From contig CAXMUH010000115.1 of NCBI GenBank assembly GCA_964196565.1, positions 1 to 6,621 on the forward strand: a stretch of DNA of 6,621 nucleotides. The letters run 5' to 3'. Made by a program: the position numbers and the translations under genes. The DNA is from 2-12-FULL-42-15 sp964196565 (GTDB lineage Bacteria > Pseudomonadota > Gammaproteobacteria > Coxiellales > Coxiellaceae). Below the pieces are notes generated by a model. The model was not told the DNA's origin. It did not search any database and worked only from the letters and a program-made list of their open reading frames with translations. Below, one piece after another: positions 1 through 4,851 of the stretch. The stretch's first letter is position 1. Each line of letters begins with the position of its first letter.

Positions 1-311
1 ATATCTGGTGTTACCGTAATTGGATCATTAACCACACCACTTTCAAATTTCTTGACCTTGCGCACCTCAAGTGCCTGTTCTTGTGCGCTCATATTCTTAT
101 GCAATATCCCGATACCACCTGCCTCAGCCAATGCAATCGCAAGCCTGGCCTCAGTAACTGAGTCCATCGCTGCTGAAAGTAGCGGTATGTTTAACGTGAT
201 ATTTCGAGTGAGCTTGGTGACAAGCGAGACATCTTTAGGCAGAACTTCGGAGTACCCAGGCAAAAGGAGTACATCATCAAAGGTAAGTGCTTCTTGTTCG
301 ATTCGTATCAT
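1..311 (-). CDS. guaB: IMP dehydrogenase, N-terminal part (runs off left edge)
   Basis: IMP dehydrogenase oxidises IMP to XMP with NAD+, the committed step of GMP synthesis in the cytoplasm. Only the first 103 codons are visible; the gene continues past base 1. The translation opens MIRIEQEALTFDDVLLLPGY, the characteristic start of the family, followed by NIPLLSAAMDSVTEARLAIA and a GGIGILHKNMS segment, which is the first part of the catalytic barrel. The visible part ends near VVNDPITVTPD, where the CBS (Bateman) insert begins in family members. The ATG at 309-311 aligns with the usual family N-terminus. It is preceded by a G-rich stretch (TTGGGGTG, 318-325) that can serve as a Shine-Dalgarno site. 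A strong promoter and an inverted repeat lie just upstream. Identity is certain from sequence; the catalytic cysteine loop lies outside the window. Confidence 0.97.
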   Translation of the reverse strand, partial: MIRIEQEALTFDDVLLLPGYSEVLPKDVSLVTKLTRNITLNIPLLSAAMDSVTEARLAIALAEAGGIGILHKNMSAQEQALEVRKVKKFESGVVNDPITVTPD

Positions 312-324
312 ATTCAACACCCCA

Positions 325-341
325 ACCGATTACCAATCGGT
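325..341. promoter_or_regulatory. inverted repeat over the predicted guaB start point, candidate operator
   Basis: ACCGATT (325-331) and AATCGGT (335-341) form a perfect 7-bp inverted repeat with a 3-base centre. It lies immediately downstream of the guaB -10 box and spans the predicted transcription start, so only part of it would be in the mRNA. That placement fits a repressor-binding site better than an RNA hairpin. It does not resemble the PurR operator known from E. coli. No regulator can be named; function is inference from position and symmetry. Confidence 0.4.
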
Positions 342-342
342 G

Positions 343-371
343 ATTCTAACGACTTTTGTTCACGGTGTCAA
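343..371 (-). promoter_or_regulatory. sigma-70 promoter of guaB
   Basis: On the minus strand there is a perfect -35 box TTGACA (366-371), a 17-base spacer and a near-consensus -10 box TAGAAT (343-348). Transcription would start around 336, giving a leader of about 25 bases before the guaB ATG. Directly upstream (about 372-400) the DNA is very A/T rich, like an UP element. It includes a 7-bp inverted repeat (ATAAGAA at 377-383, TTCTTAT at 391-397). The match is the best promoter in the window and implies that guaB is transcribed independently of the transporter gene. The start point is inferred, not measured. Confidence 0.85.
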
Positions 372-431
372 AGATCATAAGAAAAAATTATTCTTATAAT
401 AACAGTCAGTTAGAAACTTATGCTCAAATCG

Positions 432-580
432 GTTTGAAATTAGGCTTTAAAACTTTAAGGTGCTACGTATAAACGGACACTCTTACGCGGCTTTGCTGCG
501 CCTATAATAAGGCGCAACGGACTTATATTAAGATACCTTTGCGTTCGTTTTATAGGCGCAGCAAAGCCGCGTGAGAGAAA
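432..580. repeat. palindromic dispersed repeat, copy A
   Basis: This is a MITE-like or REP-like element of about 150 bases, downstream of the transporter and upstream of guaB. A left flank (432-479) includes an 18-base stretch, 446-463, that is identical in copy B at 2396-2413. Then come 28-base inverted arms at 480-507 and 550-577, which match at 27 of 28 positions; their core is CGCGGCTTTGCTGCG. The 42-base spacer contains a second, imperfect inverted pair (511-520 against roughly 536-545). The element could fold into a very long stem in DNA or RNA. It carries no ORF, so any movement would need proteins encoded elsewhere. No target-site duplication is obvious. The remaining bases 581-650 are AT-rich, without a recognisable gene or T-tailed terminator. 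Confidence 0.85.
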
Positions 581-650
581 GCTACTTGATCGTAGTAATT
601 TAATAATTAAAAATCTATTTTTTAACCGTATTGGGCATAAGGTCGACTTT

Positions 651-2084
651 TTAAGAATTGGCAGTAATTAACTCATCGTCTATGGCTTCTTTAGGATGAC
701 GAATCAGTAGATATCCAATAAATGGTATTACGCTCATTGATAATAGACCAATCAGTAACAACATTTCATAATGCCAAACACCACCGATATCGATATTACT
801 TGGTGGTAGAAAACCAATAATAAATGTCACGATCGAGCCAATCAGCCCAAATCCAGCAACAATCCAAATCCCAACAAAGCCACCCGGTATGGTAAAACCA
901 TCTCTGCGAGCTATTTTTTTGTAACGCAAACGAATCGCAGTGGCAAACATCATGATGTACATCATCATATAAAGCTGAGCAGCTAGAGCGGTTAGCAACC
1001 AATAAGAGCCATTAACGCTGGGTAACAATAAAAACACCAAAGCGACCACAGTCACAATCAAGGCTTGCGAAATTAATAAAACGGCTGGCGCACCGCGTCG
1101 ATTACAATACGATAAAAGTGCCGGTGCACGCGATTCTTTTAATGCCAACATCAAACCGCGGGTTGGTGCAATAATCCAATTATTAACGCCTCCCATTCCA
1201 CCGATCACTAACATAATCGCAACGAATGGCAAGATCCACTGCATATGATAAGACACAAAGAAATGATTAAAAGCCTGCATTATGCCAGAAACCAAACTAA
1301 TATCTTTGCCCGGTAAAACCATCGCAATCGCCAGCGAGCCACAAATCAGCGTGGAGAGAATAATAACCGTCGCGATTAACATGGCTCGCGGATAGGCTTT
1401 TTGTGGATTTTTAACATCACTCGAATGTGCGGTTGCAATTTCCATACCGCAAAATGATAACATAATTCCCGTTAATGCCACCCACATACTGCCATTGCCC
1501 GAATGCGGCAATATCGCATGCTCGGTAAAATGAATTTGAAGTGGGTGCCCTCCAAAAAGCCATACCGAACCCAATGCAATAATCAAAACCATCGGCACCA
1601 ACAATCCGAATAACGCACAGAAGTTACCAAACACAGCTGAGGATTTAATTCCAAATAAATTAATAATCGTGGTTCCCCAAAAGGCGGTTAAGATCACAGC
1701 GATTAAATATATTTTACTGTGGGCTAAAGCAGGTGAAATTAAAAAGCCAATGGTCCCTGCTACAAAGGACAGTATCGTTGGATACCAAATTACATTTTCA
1801 ATCCACTGAAACCAAACCGCTAGAAAACCAGAGGTTTTACCAAAGGCTTGACTCACCCAAGTATAAATTCCTCCGTGTTCGGAGCTTCGTGAAGATAGCT
1901 CTGCAGAAACTAATGCTGAAGGCAGCAAGAAAAATATTGCGCCTAATATAAAGAAGAAAATTAAAGAACTGCCAAACAATGCGGTTGCTGGCAAATTACG
2001 AATACTATCTACCGACCCCGCGGTGATCATAGCAAGACTGAAAACGCCTAATCGACGTGTGATTTGTGATGAAACCTGACTCAT
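651..2084 (-). CDS. GadC-like amino acid antiporter (APC superfamily)
   Basis: This is an inner-membrane transporter of 477 residues with about 12 hydrophobic segments (roughly 13-33, 38-60, 84-115, 124-143, 152-177, 200-218, 234-257, 282-300, 332-354, 359-384, 403-426, 438-461). It resembles the glutamate:GABA antiporter family. GadC-like landmarks are the broken first helix (ITAGSVDSIRN, 20-30), the EHGGIYTWVSQAFG loop (69-82), GMEIATAH (213-220), AMVLPG then SGIMQAF (254-272), WIIAPTRG (303-310) and FIIGFLPPSNI (421-431). E. coli GadC is 511 residues and ends in a pH-sensitive plug. This protein stops soon after the last helix, so that plug is absent. The ATG at 2082-2084 follows AGGGG at about 7-8 bases. 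A glutamate decarboxylase partner is not in the window, so the substrate is unknown; an amino acid exchanged for a related amino acid or amine is the likeliest role. The gene is bracketed by repeat copies A and B. Confidence 0.9.
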   Translation of the reverse strand: MSQVSSQITRRLGVFSLAMITAGSVDSIRNLPATALFGSSLIFFFILGAIFFLLPSALVSAELSSRSSEHGGIYTWVSQAFGKTSGFLAVWFQWIENVIWYPTILSFVAGTIGFLISPALAHSKIYLIAVILTAFWGTTIINLFGIKSSAVFGNFCALFGLLVPMVLIIALGSVWLFGGHPLQIHFTEHAILPHSGNGSMWVALTGIMLSFCGMEIATAHSSDVKNPQKAYPRAMLIATVIILSTLICGSLAIAMVLPGKDISLVSGIMQAFNHFFVSYHMQWILPFVAIMLVIGGMGGVNNWIIAPTRGLMLALKESRAPALLSYCNRRGAPAVLLISQALIVTVVALVFLLLPSVNGSYWLLTALAAQLYMMMYIMMFATAIRLRYKKIARRDGFTIPGGFVGIWIVAGFGLIGSIVTFIIGFLPPSNIDIGGVWHYEMLLLIGLLSMSVIPFIGYLLIRHPKEAIDDELITANS

Positions 2085-2125
2085 GTGAAATACCCCTAAA
2101 ATAAATTTAAAAAAATACGAGATGC

Positions 2126-2145
2126 TTATAAACTAACGTTTATAA
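2126..2145. promoter_or_regulatory. inverted repeat upstream of the transporter, candidate operator
   Basis: TTATAAAC (2126-2133) and GTTTATAA (2138-2145) form a perfect 8-bp inverted repeat with a 4-base centre, 42-61 bases ahead of the transporter ATG. The stop codon of the 40-codon ORF lies inside it. The sequence is too A/T rich for a stable terminator and has no T tail. A protein-binding site is one possibility. The TATAAA and TATAAG elements inside it could also act as weak -10 boxes, although no good -35 partner is visible at 16-18 bases. Confidence 0.35.
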
Positions 2146-2255
2146 ATCTTTTGGGGTTTTCGTTTTTGGGTATTGGAAGGTGTTTTAAAAGTAGGCAGAA
2201 GGCCGATCGAAGCCTCTGAAAAATAATCAGTATTTTCAATTGATTGACTAAACAT
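2133..2255 (-). CDS. possible 40-residue small protein ahead of the transporter
   Basis: This is an unrecognised small ORF starting MFSQSIENTDYFSEASIGLL and ending in a basic tail (TQKRKPQKIYKR). It has no membrane segment and no signal peptide. Its support is positional. The ATG at 2253-2255 is preceded by GGAG (2263-2266) at a 7-base spacing. It overlaps the stop codon of a 13-codon ORF that has an equally good ribosome site, an arrangement typical of translational coupling. It ends 48 bases before the transporter ATG and on the same strand. It may be a real small protein, a leader ORF tuning transporter expression, or a remnant of a decayed gene. No homolog is recognised, and a 40-codon frame can arise by chance. 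Confidence 0.35.
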   Translation of the reverse strand: MFSQSIENTDYFSEASIGLLPTFKTPSNTQKRKPQKIYKR

Positions 2256-2289
2256 TCCAAATCTCCGTCATAAATTCTGGTTTTTTCAT
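2248..2289 (-). CDS. possible 13-codon leader peptide
   Basis: This tiny ORF, MKKPEFMTEIWNV, starts at the ATG at 2287-2289. It is preceded by AAGGCGGAG (2297-2305), whose GGAG is 7 bases from the start codon, one of the best ribosome-binding sites in the window. Its stop codon overlaps the first codons of the 40-codon ORF downstream. It would lie near the 5' end of an mRNA started at the candidate promoter around 2335-2364. There is no run of a single amino acid codon and no clear terminator/antiterminator pair after it, so classical amino acid attenuation is not supported. It is called from the ribosome site and the coupled layout only. Confidence 0.3.
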   Translation of the reverse strand: MKKPEFMTEIWNV

Positions 2290-2334
2290 GGGTTTTCTCC
2301 GCCTTATAGAGTTATAAAAAATTGTACAAAAGGT

Positions 2335-2364
2335 ATCTTAGCATGGTATTTGTTGGTTGGACAA
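2335..2364 (-). promoter_or_regulatory. candidate promoter for the transporter leader
   Basis: On the minus strand TTGTCC (2359-2364) and TAAGAT (2335-2340) are separated by 18 bases. Transcription would start near 2328, about 40 bases before the 13-codon ORF and about 245 bases before the transporter. The match is moderate. It is the best-placed sigma-70-like pair found between repeat B and the transporter. Confidence 0.4.
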
Positions 2365-2380
2365 GCTATATACCTAGGGC

Positions 2381-2530
2381 GTTTGAAAATAAGGGTTTAA
2401 AACTTTAAGGTGCGACATACAAATTAACACTCTTACGCGGCTTTGCTGCGGTTAATAAAAGACGCAAAGATATCTTAATATAAACCCTTTGCGTTCTTTT
2501 TATAGCCGCAGCGTCGCTGCGTAAGAGAAA
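2381..2530. repeat. palindromic dispersed repeat, copy B
   Basis: This is the second copy of the repeat at 432-580, located between glmM and the transporter. The left flank contains the identical 18-base stretch at 2396-2413, in the same orientation as in copy A. The arms are at about 2430-2456 and 2501-2527. The left arm is nearly identical to copy A up to GCTGCG, but the right arm has diverged and now contains a local palindrome (CGCAGCG, T, CGCTGCG at 2507-2521). An inner inverted pair ACGCAAAG/CTTTGCGT (2462-2469, 2487-2494) is perfect here. The spacer at 2471-2483 is the exact reverse complement of the one in copy A (523-535). No T-tailed terminator is seen on either strand, although such a long stem could slow readthrough from glmM. 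Similarity to copy A may continue weakly to about 2543. Confidence 0.85.
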
Positions 2531-2610
2531 ACATCTTCGAGCGTCTTTTTAGCCAAAAAGTCAAAGCTACCAATACCAAAGCCCATAATAAAAAAGGCCT
2601 AATTGCAGAG

Positions 2611-3951
2611 CTATGATAGAGCTTTTGCCACTGAATTTGCCAAACGATCTGCTGCTGCTTGCACCTCAGCCTGATCATTGCCTTCGACCATTACCCGTAT
2701 TACAGACTCAGTGCCAGAAGCTCGCAACAATACTCTGCCACGATCGGCGAGTGAAGCTTCAACCACAGTGATTTCTTTCATAATTTGTGGATATTTTGTT
2801 AAGTCTATTTTAGCTTTTGAAGGAACATTAATTAATACCTGAGTTCGCTTGGTCATCACCTTCTTTAACTCTGACAACGGTTTTGCCAAAGTTTGCATAA
2901 TGCGGGTTACTTGCAAAGCGGTAACTATTCCGTCACCCGTTGTGGCGTGACGCAAATCAACAATGTGCCCCGATGATTCACCGCCCAAATGCCAATTATT
3001 TTGTTTCAACTTTTCTAACACATAACGATCACCGACATTGGCTCTCTCAAAGGCAATGCCTTTTTTTGTTAAAGCTTGCTCCAAACCTAAATTACTCATT
3101 ACAGTTCCAACCACGCCTTTTGGCTTTAAATCTTTCTCATTACGATGAACGGCTGCAATACATAAAATTTCATCGCCGTTAACAACCGAACCTTGATCAT
3201 CCACCATAATGACACGATCACCGTCGCCATCAAAAGCAATACCCAGATCCGCATCCGTATCTTTAACAGTTTTTTGCAGCATGCGTGTATCCGTAGCGCC
3301 ACATTCACTATTAATATTGTAACCATTCGGATTATTCGCAATAGCAATCACTTTAGCACCCAATTCGTGAAAAATACGTGGCGCAACAGAATAGGTTGCA
3401 CCATTAGCGCAATCAATCACAATTTTTAAACCTTTTAATGTTAAGTCAGATGGGAAAGTGTTTTTACAATACTCAATGTATCGACCTGGTGCATCGACAA
3501 GACGAGTCGCTTTACCTAAAAATTCAGATTCAACTGTGCGCATCGGAGAGTCGATCATTTTTTCGATTGCAAATTCTAACTCATCAGATAGCTTATAGCC
3601 TTTGCGATCAAAAAATTTAACCCCATTATCATAATACGTATTATGCGATGCGCTAATCACAATCCCAGCTTGAGCGCGAATAGATTGAGTTAAATAAGCA
3701 ATCGCCGGTGTTGGCATAGGGCCCACTAATAGAATATCAACGCCAGCTGCTGATAAGCCAGCTTGTAGAGCCGCTTCTAACATATAGCCTGAAATTCGGG
3801 TGTCTTTACCAATTAATACTGTAGCAGAGCCATGTTGCGCGAGAACTTTACCAGCTGACCAACCAAGTTTTAACATAAACTCAGCATTTACGTGCTTAGT
3901 GCCAACTTTTCCGCGTATGCCATCCGTTCCAAAATATTTTTTCCCGCTCAC
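2611..3951 (-). CDS. glmM: phosphoglucosamine mutase
   Basis: GlmM converts glucosamine-6-phosphate to glucosamine-1-phosphate, the precursor of UDP-GlcNAc for peptidoglycan and lipopolysaccharide. From the GTG start at 3949-3951 the protein has 446 residues, against 445 in E. coli, and opens SGKKYFGTDGIRG as the family does. Landmarks in this numbering are ISASHN with the phosphorylated serine at 102, the metal-binding loop FDGDGDR with Asp241, Asp243 and Asp245, the sugar-binding GGESSGH (Glu325), and the phosphate-binding RASGTES near 410-416. A TTG at 3982-3984 would add 11 residues and overlap folP, but it lacks a ribosome site, whereas the GTG has AGGGAG six bases upstream. The gene lies 16 bases after folP and is probably cotranscribed with ftsH and folP. 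Two conserved prolines are changed: SASHNP is SASHNT and SGTEP is SGTES. The catalytic residues are intact, so an active enzyme is expected. Confidence 0.96.
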   Translation of the reverse strand: MSGKKYFGTDGIRGKVGTKHVNAEFMLKLGWSAGKVLAQHGSATVLIGKDTRISGYMLEAALQAGLSAAGVDILLVGPMPTPAIAYLTQSIRAQAGIVISASHNTYYDNGVKFFDRKGYKLSDELEFAIEKMIDSPMRTVESEFLGKATRLVDAPGRYIEYCKNTFPSDLTLKGLKIVIDCANGATYSVAPRIFHELGAKVIAIANNPNGYNINSECGATDTRMLQKTVKDTDADLGIAFDGDGDRVIMVDDQGSVVNGDEILCIAAVHRNEKDLKPKGVVGTVMSNLGLEQALTKKGIAFERANVGDRYVLEKLKQNNWHLGGESSGHIVDLRHATTGDGIVTALQVTRIMQTLAKPLSELKKVMTKRTQVLINVPSKAKIDLTKYPQIMKEITVVEASLADRGRVLLRASGTESVIRVMVEGNDQAEVQAAADRLANSVAKALS

Positions 3952-3957
3952 AGAAAT

Positions 3958-3963
3958 CTCCCT
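3958..3963 (-). promoter_or_regulatory. ribosome-binding site that decides the glmM start
   Basis: AGGGAG on the minus strand ends six bases before the GTG at 3949-3951. This supports GTG over the upstream TTG at 3982-3984 as the glmM start codon. Starting there also puts the catalytic serine at position 102, as in E. coli GlmM. Confidence 0.8.
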
Positions 3964-3967
3964 ATTG

Positions 3968-4837
3968 TTAGCACGTTGAGACAAGACTCAATTGACGTGC
4001 TGATTTAGCAACTAACACTGCGTCTTTTGTAGCTTTAATATCATGTCCACGCAATATATGCGCACCCAAGTAAGTAGCGATCGTGTCAGCAGCAACAGAT
4101 CCAAATAAACGATCCTCATAATTTCTACCACCCAACGTGTCTCCGATCATTGATTTTCGCGACCAACCAGACAAAACAGGGTAGCCCAAATCGATTATTT
4201 GTTTCAACTGTGATAACAAATAAAAATTTTCCTCACAATTCTTGCCATAGTTCCCCTGACCAAAACCAGGATCAATAATAATTCTACCTCGACTAATACC
4301 CGCTTCTAGACAGATATGCACACGCTCAATTAATTCTTGCTTTACGGTTTGCATCAATTCCACTAAAGATGAAGACCCAGGTTGTCGCAGTTCTCTGAAA
4401 AAATGCATTAAGCAAACAGGCGTTTTAAGTTCAAGTGCAGCTTCAAGCGCATTCTCATCTTGTAGCGCGCGCTGGTCGTTAATAATATCGGCACCAGCAA
4501 AAACAGCTTCTCGCATTACATTTGCTCGGCTGGTATCAACAGAAATTAAAACATCAAAACGTTTACGAATTGCTAAAATTGCAGGACAAATTCTTTCAAT
4601 CTCTTCCATTTCAGAAGGTCGATCTTGATCGATGTTAACATTAGGATTTGTTGCCTCACCGCCCACATCAAGTATATCAACACCTTGCTCGACCATCAGC
4701 TGCGCTGTTTTTAAAGCAGCATCTAATGTTTTGCAAGGATTATAAAAAGAGTTGGGCGATACATTAATCACACCCATGACAGCGGGTCTCGGCAATGCTA
4801 TTACTTTATCATTTCGCAATCTTAACTGAAAAGTCAT
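3968..4837 (-). CDS. folP: dihydropteroate synthase, divergent signature loops
   Basis: This 289-residue cytoplasmic TIM-barrel enzyme joins p-aminobenzoate to pterin pyrophosphate in folate synthesis and is the sulfonamide target. Family landmarks are MGVINVSPNSF (21-31; Asn25 is the metal-binding Asn), ILDVGGEAT (55-63), ISVDTS with Asp101, IINDQRAL with Asn120, VCLMHF (141-146), DPGFGQG starting at Asp189, SRKSMIG with Lys228, and LRGHD with Arg263 and His265. Several normally conserved loop positions differ: TPDSF is SPNSF, ESTRPG is EATNPN, and the segment after DPGFG carries extra residues (QGNYGKN). The ATG at 4835-4837 fits the family N-terminus but has no clear Shine-Dalgarno site. 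It lies 14 bases after the ftsH stop, so translation may be coupled to ftsH. Position between ftsH and glmM is the standard folP location, which supports the call. Confidence 0.93.
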   Translation of the reverse strand: MTFQLRLRNDKVIALPRPAVMGVINVSPNSFYNPCKTLDAALKTAQLMVEQGVDILDVGGEATNPNVNIDQDRPSEMEEIERICPAILAIRKRFDVLISVDTSRANVMREAVFAGADIINDQRALQDENALEAALELKTPVCLMHFFRELRQPGSSSLVELMQTVKQELIERVHICLEAGISRGRIIIDPGFGQGNYGKNCEENFYLLSQLKQIIDLGYPVLSGWSRKSMIGDTLGGRNYEDRLFGSVAADTIATYLGAHILRGHDIKATKDAVLVAKSARQLSLVSTC

Positions 4838-4851
4838 TTAACAAACTACTA

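Noticed and set aside
52..399. 115-codon plus-strand frame
   Set aside because: It lies antisense to the clear guaB N-terminus and its promoter; the peptide resembles no known protein.
598..610. A/T-only palindrome downstream of the transporter as terminator
   Set aside because: It has no G/C pairs and would not form a stable intrinsic terminator.
2196..2218. Possible attenuator hairpin (CAGAAGGC with GCCTCTG)
   Set aside because: The stem is short and bulged, has no T tail, and has no competing alternative fold; it lies within the 40-codon ORF.
2329..2340. 12-base match (AAAGGTATCTTA) to the reverse complement of 529-540 in repeat A, suggesting a third repeat fragment
   Set aside because: No inverted arms or flank accompany it, and a 12-base match in A/T-rich DNA can arise by chance.
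2520..2587. Short minus-strand frame beginning MGFGIGSFDF just after glmM
   Set aside because: Its opening loosely recalls TatA, but it has no Shine-Dalgarno site, no TatA helix, and it runs into the repeat arm.
2591..2608. Possible glmM terminator (AGGCCT followed by six T on the minus strand)
   Set aside because: AGGCCT is a palindrome without room for a loop, so no stable terminator hairpin forms.
2475..2678. 67-codon minus-strand frame with a hydrophobic stretch (RPFLLWALVLVALTFWLKRR)
   Set aside because: It starts inside glmM in another frame without a ribosome site and ends within repeat B. The apparent membrane segment comes from non-coding sequence between glmM and the repeat.
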